DNA of 17,366 nucleotides from Bacillota bacterium (GTDB lineage: Bacteria; Bacillota; Clostridia; Peptostreptococcales; Anaerovoracaceae), in contig JAEDDI010000041.1 in assembly GCA_016293805.1 (NCBI GenBank), positions 1 to 17,366 of the forward strand, written 5' to 3'. The notes beneath the pieces are model-generated. The model saw only the letters and a list, made by a program, of their open reading frames with translations. It made no database searches and was not told where the DNA came from. A program made the position numbers and the translations under genes. This document shows, piece after piece, positions 1 to 6,409 of the stretch (positions are counted from its first letter, which is position 1; each line of letters opens with the position of its first letter).

Positions 1-49
1 CAGCCTGTCACGCTGGAGGTCGACGGTTCGAGCCCGTTCCAGGTCGCCA
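1..49 (+). tRNA. tRNA-Asp (GTC), 3' part only
   Basis: The window opens inside this tRNA. Visible are an anticodon stem (CCAGC/GCTGG, its first base lying outside the window) around a 7-nt loop with anticodon GTC, then the variable loop, a T arm with the TTCGAGC loop, the 3' acceptor strand, discriminator G46 and an encoded CCA (47-49). The D arm and 5' acceptor strand lie upstream of the window. It is the first visible member of a four-tRNA cluster. Confidence 0.93.
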
Positions 50-69
50 ACTTTTATACAACTTGATAT

Positions 70-146
70 GGTGGGTATAGTCAAGTGGTTAAGACAGCGG
101 GTTGTGGCTCCGTTATGCGCAGGTTCGAATCCTGTTACCCACCCCA
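70..146 (+). tRNA. tRNA-His (GTG)
   Basis: The full cloverleaf is present: acceptor GTGGGTA (71-77) pairs with TACCCAC (136-142), and the anticodon loop TTGTGGC carries GTG. G70 can pair with discriminator C143, which is the extra G-1:C73 pair that identifies tRNA-His. The CCA (144-146) is encoded. Its T arm and 3' half are almost identical to those of the neighbouring tRNA-Gln. Confidence 0.96.
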
Positions 147-172
147 TTAATTAAATATCGGTAAACAAGCGT

Positions 173-247
173 TGGGGTATCGCCAAGCGGTAAGGCAACG
201 GATTCTGATTCCGTCATGCGCAGGTTCGAATCCTGCTACCCTAGCCA
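173..247 (+). tRNA. tRNA-Gln (CTG)
   Basis: Acceptor TGGGGTA (173-179) pairs with TACCCTA (237-243) with one G-T wobble. The anticodon stem ACGGA/TCCGT encloses loop TTCTGAT, so the anticodon is CTG (reads CAG). Discriminator G244 is followed by an encoded CCA. This is the CAG-specific isoacceptor; the TTG isoacceptor is not in the window. Confidence 0.95.
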
Positions 248-252
248 ACTAT

Positions 253-327
<75 letters not shown>

Positions 328-330
328 TTT

Positions 331-360
331 AGACATTGGATTTTTCCAATGTCTTTTTAT
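331..360 (+). terminator. Intrinsic terminator of the tRNA cluster
   Basis: A perfect 10-bp stem, 331-340 with 345-354, closes a TTTT loop and runs straight into a T-rich tract. It starts 3 nt after the tRNA-Cys CCA, so it ends the tRNA transcript. Confidence 0.92.
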
Positions 361-368
361 TTATCAGC

Positions 369-398
369 TTGCACAGTTTCTGTCGTCTGTATTAAAAT
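369..398 (+). promoter_or_regulatory. Candidate promoter for the small ORF-DUF4317 unit
   Basis: TTGCAC (369-374), an 18-bp spacer and TAAAAT (393-398) form a moderate sigma-A-like promoter between the tRNA terminator and the SD sequence GGAGG (408-412). It is placed by position and by 4/6 and 5/6 matches to consensus only. Confidence 0.4.
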
Positions 399-422
399 TT
401 CTCTGGTGGAGGTATATATTCT

Positions 423-581
423 ATGGTAATGAAAATTAAAGAGAGACTGGAATTTGCCAGGATGAAGAAAGATCCTAAATATTCACAGATGATACCGCTG
501 ATGATTTCGCATGCTAAAATGAATGGAAGAGATGAAGAATCTGTATACAGAAAGATAAAGGAAAAAGAAAATGAATCGTAA
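423..581 (+). CDS. Small hypothetical protein (52 aa), coupled to the DUF4317 gene
   Basis: This short, highly charged ORF has a strong SD (GGAGG, 408-412) 10 nt before ATG 423. A second in-frame ATG at 429 is less well placed. The product is rich in Lys, Glu, Met and Arg, looks helical, has no signal peptide or membrane segment, and ends in a very basic-acidic tail. Its last 11 nt overlap the start of the DUF4317 gene (ATG 571), whose SD (AAAGGA, 557-562) lies inside this ORF. That arrangement suggests translational coupling and a shared role. I recognise no family. It is judged real because of the SD, the overlap geometry and its place directly after the promoter; function is unknown. Confidence 0.7.
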   Translation: MVMKIKERLEFARMKKDPKYSQMIPLMISHAKMNGRDEESVYRKIKEKENES

Positions 582-1704
582 AGAATTAAGTGAAATAAGG
601 AGAAGAATCAGACCTGACAGAAACTCCATATACAAGATATACGGATGTTATGTCAATGCAAACGGGGACATCATATCAGAATTTGATACATCACTTGGAA
701 TTATGGGTGAAGAAGAGACTGAAATGTATCTTAAGCTGATCAGGAAGGCAATATCGGGAACTGTCGGCAAGCATCTGCTTGATATAGAGTTTACGGCTGA
801 TCAGATTACACAGAGCGAAAATCACAGGCTTTTAATGAAACTTAACAATTCTTCTCTTGCAGATAGTGATGCGAGGAAAGAACTTTACGACAGAATCATT
901 TCTTCTGTTGTTTTTGAGGACAGAAATTTTCTCATATTACTTGCATCAGATACAATGGATGTCAGGCCAAAAGAAAGTGACGGAGAGAGTTTTGATGAAT
1001 TTGCAGAAGATGTTCACCGCTATTTCATATGCGCTGTATGTCCTGTTAAGTCATCAGCTGTTGAACTTAAGTACAACAGTGAAAACGGAAGATTTTCAGG
1101 AATGGCTTCAGGTCAGATTGCAGGGCCTCCTGAAACAGGATTTATGTTTCCCGAATTTACGGGAAGGTCAGGGGATATTTACAATGCCTTGTATTTCACA
1201 AGAAAACCGGCTTTGATAAACTCCGGGTTTATAGAAAATGTGTTTGCAGCGAGTGTTCCAATGAGTGCACCAAAACAGAAGCATACATTCGGTTATGCTC
1301 TCAGTGAGGCTCTGGAAAACGAATGCAGCATGGATGTTGTTTCTTCACTTCACGAAGAGATGTGTACAAGAATTGAAGAGCACAGGGCTCTTAAGGAAGA
1401 AGATGCACTCTGTGTTACACCGCAGGAGGTAGGACTTCTTCTCAGGAGCAGCGGGGTGGATGAGGAGAAGGCAGACAGCTTCAGAAAAGAATGTGAGAAG
1501 TATTTCGGTGAAAATGCTGAACTGAATCCGAATAACCTGGTCGATGCAAGAAGGTTTGTAGTTGAAACTCCTGACGTCAGGATAATTGTTCCGGGAGACA
1601 GACAGGATCTTGTTGAAACAAGAGTGATTGATGGAAGAAAATATATACTGATATCCGCTGATGAAGGGGTGACTGTCAACGGTATAGATATTAATATTGA
1701 ATGA
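571..1704 (+). CDS. DUF4317 domain-containing protein
   Basis: A 377-aa soluble protein whose N-terminus (MNRKELSEIRRRIRPDRNSI, then a GCYVNANGDIIS segment) matches my memory of the DUF4317 family, common in Clostridia. The family usually starts with this Arg/Lys-rich helix and a Cys-containing strand and is about 370-400 aa long, so this copy looks full length. No signal peptide, transmembrane segment or recognised catalytic motif is visible. The C-terminus (after about residue 320) is strand-rich and ends with a V-N-G-I-D-I-N-I strand. The biochemical role of the family is unknown to me. It is co-transcribed with the 52-aa ORF upstream and converges on the minus-strand Nudix gene. Confidence 0.9.
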   Translation: MNRKELSEIRRRIRPDRNSIYKIYGCYVNANGDIISEFDTSLGIMGEEETEMYLKLIRKAISGTVGKHLLDIEFTADQITQSENHRLLMKLNNSSLADSDARKELYDRIISSVVFEDRNFLILLASDTMDVRPKESDGESFDEFAEDVHRYFICAVCPVKSSAVELKYNSENGRFSGMASGQIAGPPETGFMFPEFTGRSGDIYNALYFTRKPALINSGFIENVFAASVPMSAPKQKHTFGYALSEALENECSMDVVSSLHEEMCTRIEEHRALKEEDALCVTPQEVGLLLRSSGVDEEKADSFRKECEKYFGENAELNPNNLVDARRFVVETPDVRIIVPGDRQDLVETRVIDGRKYILISADEGVTVNGIDINIE

Positions 1705-1740
1705 AAAAAGGAGCTGTGTTATGCAGCTCCTTAAAAAATG
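1700..1740 (-). terminator. Intrinsic terminator, oriented for the minus-strand Nudix gene
   Basis: The arms 1708-1716 and 1724-1732 form a 9-bp GC-rich stem. Read on the minus strand the stem is followed by a run of T; on the plus strand it is followed by A residues. It therefore fits termination of the Nudix transcript (stop at 1813) better than of the DUF4317 transcript, although the hairpin could hinder both. Confidence 0.75.
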
Positions 1741-1812
1741 CAGTATTTTTGTATTGACATTATGGCTGCAGGAAATTAAACTTGATTGTGTAAAGAATAC
1801 TGTATACAAGAA

Positions 1813-2475
1813 TTACAATCGTTCTTTAAGATAGACGAGTGCCTCAATAATCATGGTACAGTGGCATTCGTCCATATTGGAACTCCTTATGAGTTCGTAC
1901 CTTGTCTGAGGAAGGAGACTGTGTTTCTCCTTGACTTCGAGCATATCAGCCTCAATGTGCCAGTCTTCTTTTTCAAGTTCAAGGTGATACAGATTTCCTC
2001 TGTTTTCAAGTGTTATATCAAACCATGCAGCATCTTCTGCGTCATCTCCGGCTTTAACAGCTGCATCTCCTTCTATGAGGGAAAGAAACGGTGTGGTAAT
2101 GACACGCATTCTTGGGTCCATATCGTATTTTCCGTAAGTGAGAAGCTGTTGCATGGGTAAATTCTTTATACCTGTTTCTTCTTCAAGTTCTCTTCTTGCG
2201 GCATCGATGATGTTTTCTTTTATTTCAATAAATCCCCCGGGACATGACCACATTCCAATGCAGGGATGGTTTTTTCTTTTTATGAGAAGAATCTGTTTCT
2301 TCTGGTCAAATCTTTCAAGCCTTCCGTCGCACCTTATAACTATCATATCTACAGTGCAGCTTGGTTTTTCGTAGAGATCGGGATTGTATTTTTCGAGAAA
2401 TTCTTCGAACGTCTCGCCGTTTTCGTTTTTATCTCCGGTTCCGTAGAAAATTCTGTCTATATTATCTAAAAACAT
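1813..2475 (-). CDS. Nudix hydrolase (ADP-ribose pyrophosphatase-like)
   Basis: A 220-aa protein with a complete Nudix box: the glycine of PGGF, the Glu of the IKEN segment, then R-R-E-L-E-E-E-T-G-I, matching GX5EX7REUXEEXGU. In this family the box binds divalent metal and cleaves nucleoside-diphosphate-linked substrates. The N-terminal stretch NPDLYEKPSCTVD and the segment ILLIKRKNHPCIGMWSCPGG resemble COG1051 ADP-ribose pyrophosphatases and NrtR-type proteins. The protein ends just after the Nudix fold (H-C-T-M-I-I-E-A-L), so the winged-helix DNA-binding domain of NrtR regulators is absent and an enzyme is more likely than a repressor. The SD GAGG lies 8 nt upstream of ATG. It is monocistronic, divergent from the LOG-glycosylase gene, and has its own terminator. 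The actual substrate cannot be read from the sequence. Confidence 0.92.
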   Translation of the reverse strand: MFLDNIDRIFYGTGDKNENGETFEEFLEKYNPDLYEKPSCTVDMIVIRCDGRLERFDQKKQILLIKRKNHPCIGMWSCPGGFIEIKENIIDAARRELEEETGIKNLPMQQLLTYGKYDMDPRMRVITTPFLSLIEGDAAVKAGDDAEDAAWFDITLENRGNLYHLELEKEDWHIEADMLEVKEKHSLLPQTRYELIRSSNMDECHCTMIIEALVYLKERL

Positions 2476-2504
2476 GTTAATTACCTCGTTATTTTATTTC
2501 ATTT

Positions 2505-2513
2505 ATTATATCA
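2505..2513 (-). promoter_or_regulatory. Extended -10 promoter for the Nudix gene
   Basis: On the minus strand TGATATAAT (TGN plus a perfect TATAAT) occurs about 30 nt upstream of the start codon. No good -35 is visible, which is acceptable for an extended -10 promoter. It lies only 8 bp from the -10 of the divergent gene. Confidence 0.65.
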
Positions 2514-2517
2514 TATG

Positions 2518-2526
2518 TGTTAAAAT
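2518..2526 (+). promoter_or_regulatory. Extended -10 promoter for the LOG-glycosylase operon
   Basis: TGTTAAAAT (TGN plus TAAAAT) lies 26 nt upstream of ATG 2553 and is followed by the SD GGAG (2543-2546). The -35 region is poor. The core elements of this and the divergent Nudix promoter sit within one 22-bp stretch, so the two polymerases probably compete. Confidence 0.55.
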
Positions 2527-2552
2527 CAGATTAGTATGTTTAGGAGATTTAT

Positions 2553-3572
2553 ATGAATATTTGTGTATATTGTTCGTCATCAGATGCTCTTGACAATATC
2601 TATTATGAGGAAGGATACCGTTTCGGACAGATGATGGCAGATAAGGGCCACAGTCTCGTTTACGGAGGATACTGCAGGGGCATAATGGCTGAAGTTGCAC
2701 GCGGTGTATATGACGGAGGCGGAAAAATAATTTCTGTCGTGCCTGATGTGTTCGACAGAGAAGGATTTACTTTTGACAAGTCGACTGTCATCTGCAAAGC
2801 AGGATCAATGAGTGAACGAAAGGCAAGAATGGAAGAACTTGCGGATGCATTTGCAGTGCTTCCGGGAGGAATAGGCACTCTTGATGAACTGTTTGAAATA
2901 TATGTGCTAAGATCGCTGGGTCTTGCGGATAAAAAAATAGGAATACTGAACTCTACAGGTTTTTTTAACTCACTTGAGAGTATGCTTGATGATTATGTCA
3001 GGAAGGGCTTTCTTTCAGAAGGGGCGAGAGACAGCGTAGCTTTCTACAGAGACAGCCTTTCGCTTCTTGAGGCGCTGGAATCAGCTCATCCATTTGATCC
3101 TCTTTTTGATGATGATTCAGAGATTCTGATTCTTGGAAGTTATCCGTCTGTCAAATCAAGAGAGACTAATTTTTATTACGGACACAGACAGAACAGGTTC
3201 TGGAAGGTTCTGGCGGATATATACGGAGAGGATGTTCCCGTATCGGTCTATGAGAAGAAGGCTTTTCTTCACAGAAGACACATTGCGTTATGGGATGTTA
3301 TACAGTCATGTGATATTACAGGAAGTTCGGACAGCAGCATACGGAATGTGGTGCCATGTGATCTGTCAAAGGTGCTGTCCCGGGCGCCAAAGATAAGAAA
3401 GATATTTGTTAACGGCAGTACAGCAGGAAGATACTACAGAAAATTCATGAAGGATATATCGATTCCGATGGAGGTACTGCCTTCAACTTCGCCTGCCAAT
3501 GCCGCATGGAGTCTTGAAAGGCTTTCAGATGAATGGAAAAAGATAAAGGATGATATTGAGAATAGAGATTAG
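2553..3572 (+). CDS. LOG-family phosphoribohydrolase fused to a DNA-deoxyinosine/hypoxanthine glycosylase
   Basis: A 339-aa two-domain protein. Residues 1 to about 180 are a LOG (TIGR00730) Rossmann-like domain: VYCSSS at the start, SERKARM (87-93) and the hallmark PGGIGTLDE (104-112). LOG enzymes hydrolyse nucleoside 5'-monophosphates to free base and ribose 5-phosphate. Residues about 188-335 match the hypoxanthine-DNA glycosylase branch of the uracil-DNA glycosylase superfamily: GSYPS (195-199), YYGHRQNRFW (208-217, with the likely catalytic Asn214) and LPSTSPANA (309-317). This half should remove deaminated purines or related bases from DNA. The linker is short and the frame is open throughout, so this is one polypeptide. 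The start is set by SD GGAG with 6-nt spacing. Each half alone has the usual length of its family. It heads the seven-gene run; its 3' end overlaps the next ORF by 23 nt. Confidence 0.9.
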   Translation: MNICVYCSSSDALDNIYYEEGYRFGQMMADKGHSLVYGGYCRGIMAEVARGVYDGGGKIISVVPDVFDREGFTFDKSTVICKAGSMSERKARMEELADAFAVLPGGIGTLDELFEIYVLRSLGLADKKIGILNSTGFFNSLESMLDDYVRKGFLSEGARDSVAFYRDSLSLLEALESAHPFDPLFDDDSEILILGSYPSVKSRETNFYYGHRQNRFWKVLADIYGEDVPVSVYEKKAFLHRRHIALWDVIQSCDITGSSDSSIRNVVPCDLSKVLSRAPKIRKIFVNGSTAGRYYRKFMKDISIPMEVLPSTSPANAAWSLERLSDEWKKIKDDIENRD

Positions 3573-3825
3573 AAGCGAGGGGACCGAAACGTTTATGATG
3601 CAGGTTGATTCTGCATGCCGGATTATGTCTGCTGCATTAAAGGCGGCGGAGCTGTCAGGATATGACTGTGCGGATCTCAAGGTATACGGTCCTTTTGGGG
3701 AACTGTGCGGGAATGCTCTTGAGTCAGTAAGGATCGGACATATTCTGCAGGTCCCGGGTGATGAGATTTATATCAGGTTGGGTTTTTACGAAGCGGTTAT
3801 GTATTTGAAATCAGTGTCATACTGA
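3550..3825 (+). CDS. Small protein with a beta-grasp-like pattern (91 aa)
   Basis: No family is recognised with certainty. The predicted order is strand (residues 2-8), strand (13-19), a long helix (about 22-37), strand (42-46), a glycine-rich turn and a final strand (72-76). This beta-hairpin/helix/beta layout resembles ubiquitin-like or YukD/EsaB-type folds, but that is only my inference from the pattern. ATG 3550 overlaps the glycosylase gene by 23 nt and has no good SD, so it would rely on coupling. The alternative ATG 3595, preceded by GAGGGG (3577-3582), would remove the first hairpin strand, so 3550 is preferred. No signal peptide or membrane segment is seen. The GltS-like gene starts 29 nt downstream. 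Confidence 0.72.
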   Translation: MILRIEIRSEGTETFMMQVDSACRIMSAALKAAELSGYDCADLKVYGPFGELCGNALESVRIGHILQVPGDEIYIRLGFYEAVMYLKSVSY

Positions 3826-3854
3826 TTAAGTGATGGACAGAAAGGAAATATATA

Positions 3855-5252
3855 GTGAATCACGATGTAATTGTTTTTTATGACAGCAGTGTATGGGTAC
3901 TTATGATACAGATATTCATACTCGGTCTTGCTCTTTTAGCCGGCAATATTATCCGTACGAGGGTTCCCGGGCTCAGAAGATTTCTTATACCTTCAGCCCT
4001 TCTTGGAGGTCTTGTAATCGTTGTGCTCAAGTTCATACCTGCATTCAGCAGCCTTGTGAACGTGGAGATAATGCAGATGATAACATACCACTGTCTGGGC
4101 CTTGGATTTGTTGCAATAAGTCTCAAGGAGACCGAAAGGTCACGAAAGGTTCCTGCTGTCAAGATTGTGGAAAACGGCTGTATGACAGGTGCGACATATA
4201 TACTTCAGGGTATAACAGGTGTGGCGATTTCCCTGGTACTTTACAGGATTTTCGGAACATTTTATTCGGCGGGGTATATACTTCCGATGGGATTCGGACA
4301 GGGTCCGGGGTCAGCACTTTCGTGGGGTGCAATATATGAGGCTGAATACGGTTTTGCAGGAGGCGCATCCTTCGGGCTTACTGTGGCATCGATAGGATTT
4401 GCAGTTGCAAGCGTTGTGGGAGTTGTCTACATGAATATTCAGATTTCCAAGGGTAGAATTATTCCCCGCAAGGATGAAGGACATACAAAGTCTGTCGAGG
4501 ATTTTGAAAAGAGAGATGAGATACCTACAAGTGAATCAATAGACAGGTTTTCAATGCAGATTGTTCTTGTAATTATCTCATATGCAGGTGCATACGGAAT
4601 CATGAATCTGATATCTGCAAGCGGTATAAAGGCGCTTCAGGATCTTGCCTGGGGGCTTAATTTCCTCTGGGCTATAATTGCGGCATATATTCTCAAGATT
4701 ATAATGAAGAGACTGAAGGCGGCAGGTACAGTGAAGAGAGGATATGTCAACAACTATCTTCTTGACCGGTTCGGCGGATTCATGTTTGACCTTATGATTA
4801 TAGCTGGAGTTGCTTCAATCAGGTTTGAGGATGTGAGAATAAACTGGCTTGCAATTGTGCTTATGTGCACTGCGGCATCTGCTGTTACGTTTATTTATGT
4901 CAGGAGCATTACAAAACACCTCTACAGGGGATATGAAAATGAAATGTTCCTCTGCAATTTCGGAATGCTAACAGGTACAGTATCTAACGGTATGATACTG
5001 CTTAGAGAAATAGATCCGAACTACAGGACACCTGCTGCATCAAATCAGGTTATGCAGAATTTCCCGGCGATTCTGTTTGCCGCACCATGTCTGCTTCTGA
5101 TGGGCACAGCAGCTTCAAGCCTAAGGGCCTGCCTTATAGTTCTTGGTATATTCACAGTGCTTTTTGCATCATATACTATATTCCTGTTCAGAAGAAAAGT
5201 GTTCAGGAAGAGATATCAGGATAAACAGGATTATGAGTGGAAAGAGAGTTGA
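3855..5252 (+). CDS. Sodium/glutamate symporter family (GltS-like) permease
   Basis: A 465-aa very hydrophobic protein with roughly ten to twelve membrane segments in two similar halves, separated by a charged cytoplasmic loop (about residues 198-232). The re-entrant-loop region of half one contains GFGQGPGSALSWG (146-158), comparable to the GHG-type motif of GltS (ESS family); half two has a matching GMLTGTVSNG segment. GltS proteins import glutamate with Na+ at the cytoplasmic membrane. The substrate here could differ, because the motif is not the canonical one. It starts at GTG 3855, supported by SD AAAGGA (3841-3846) at 8-nt spacing; no upstream ATG fits better. The end overlaps the acyltransferase start (ATG 5233) by 20 nt. 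Confidence 0.85.
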   Translation: MNHDVIVFYDSSVWVLMIQIFILGLALLAGNIIRTRVPGLRRFLIPSALLGGLVIVVLKFIPAFSSLVNVEIMQMITYHCLGLGFVAISLKETERSRKVPAVKIVENGCMTGATYILQGITGVAISLVLYRIFGTFYSAGYILPMGFGQGPGSALSWGAIYEAEYGFAGGASFGLTVASIGFAVASVVGVVYMNIQISKGRIIPRKDEGHTKSVEDFEKRDEIPTSESIDRFSMQIVLVIISYAGAYGIMNLISASGIKALQDLAWGLNFLWAIIAAYILKIIMKRLKAAGTVKRGYVNNYLLDRFGGFMFDLMIIAGVASIRFEDVRINWLAIVLMCTAASAVTFIYVRSITKHLYRGYENEMFLCNFGMLTGTVSNGMILLREIDPNYRTPAASNQVMQNFPAILFAAPCLLLMGTAASSLRACLIVLGIFTVLFASYTIFLFRRKVFRKRYQDKQDYEWKES

Positions 5253-6369
5253 CAAGAGAAACTGGCACTGGTTTGTCAGATTTATAGCCGGATGCTTCAT
5301 CAGAGTTGTGTTCAGAAGAAAACCAAGACGCACAAGCCTCAGCCTGGACACACCTTTTATACTCCTCAGCAATCATCAGACATCGTTTGATGCAGGCATT
5401 ATGATAGCTGACATTGATGAGTATTTTGTGCCTGTTGCAAGTGAACATGTTCTTCATATACCTTTTCTGGGAAAACTTGTGAAGCTCTTAATTGATCCAA
5501 TTATTGTTATGAAGGGCGGTATCAAGGTAAGAGGAGTTTCCGGTATTCTGAAGACGCTCAGACGAGGAACTTCAGTCATGATGCATCCAGAGGGAACAAG
5601 GACATATGACGGGACCACATTCAGTATAGGTGAGGAGACCGGTAAACTTGTTAAGCATTCAGGAGCTGCTCTGGTGACCTTCAGAATGCAGGGCGGATAT
5701 CTTGCCATGCCAAGATGGGCAGACTACAGGAGGAAGGGCCCTGTTACAGGTGATATAGCAGGAATATACAGTGCGCAGGAGATAGGGAAAATGTCCGTTT
5801 CTGAGATAACAGATATTATAAGGAGAGATCTGTATCAGGATGACTACGCCATGCAGGAAAGCCGGAGAATCAGGTACCGCGGCAGGAACAGGGCAGAAGG
5901 AATTGAAAATCTCATTTTTATCTGTCCGTCGTGCAGAAGTACAGGAACTTTTCACGGTGAGGGAAACTACGGAGTATGCAGCTGCGGCGCCAGGATGTAC
6001 TGCGATGAATACGGATACTTTGGCGGTGTCTCTGTGAGAGATATGAATGCTGACATGACCGGGTACTTCAGAAAAACATACAGCAGAGATATTGAATTTT
6101 CCGATGATAACGCTGTTATACAGATTATAAATGATGATTACACGCGTGAAACTCTTTACAGAGGAAGAATTAACGGGTATTACGACAGAATAACCGCAGG
6201 CGAAAACGTATTTATGTTCAGTGATTTCAACGATTCGCCAGACCTTATGGATAACGGCACCAAGGGGTGCATATCAGCAGGCAGCATGCACTTTGTTATA
6301 ACAGGAAACCGAATTAATCTGTATAAGTATGTGCTGCTCTATGAGGAATTCAAAAAGAATTTCAGATAA
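5233..6369 (+). CDS. PlsC-type 1-acylglycerol-3-phosphate acyltransferase with a C-terminal zinc ribbon
   Basis: A 378-aa protein. The acyltransferase domain carries the catalytic HX4D motif in NHQTSFD (His48, Asp53), the substrate-binding PEGTR block (119-123) and an I-P-F-L-G-K segment (76-81). Members of this family transfer an acyl chain to lysophosphatidate at the membrane. About residues 227-260 hold a zinc-ribbon pattern: C231-x2-C234, then C249-x-C251, with C257 nearby. A further 115 or so residues follow that I do not recognise. A classic PlsC is about 200-250 aa, so the zinc ribbon and tail are additions. The start is ATG 5233, overlapping the permease stop by 20 nt; the longer open frame from 5143 lies wholly within permease coding sequence and is rejected. 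Confidence 0.88.
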   Translation: MSGKRVDKRNWHWFVRFIAGCFIRVVFRRKPRRTSLSLDTPFILLSNHQTSFDAGIMIADIDEYFVPVASEHVLHIPFLGKLVKLLIDPIIVMKGGIKVRGVSGILKTLRRGTSVMMHPEGTRTYDGTTFSIGEETGKLVKHSGAALVTFRMQGGYLAMPRWADYRRKGPVTGDIAGIYSAQEIGKMSVSEITDIIRRDLYQDDYAMQESRRIRYRGRNRAEGIENLIFICPSCRSTGTFHGEGNYGVCSCGARMYCDEYGYFGGVSVRDMNADMTGYFRKTYSRDIEFSDDNAVIQIINDDYTRETLYRGRINGYYDRITAGENVFMFSDFNDSPDLMDNGTKGCISAGSMHFVITGNRINLYKYVLLYEEFKKNFR

Positions 6370-6409
6370 TCTACAGAACGGCTACATATTAGTTTTAGAT
6401 AATAGTGAT

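Noticed and set aside
1786..2160. A plus-strand open frame of 124 codons over the Nudix gene
   Set aside because: It is antisense to a gene with a perfect Nudix box, has no clear SD and shows no recognisable protein features.
1813..2475. Nudix protein as an NrtR-type transcription regulator
   Set aside because: The polypeptide ends right after the Nudix fold and lacks a winged-helix domain.
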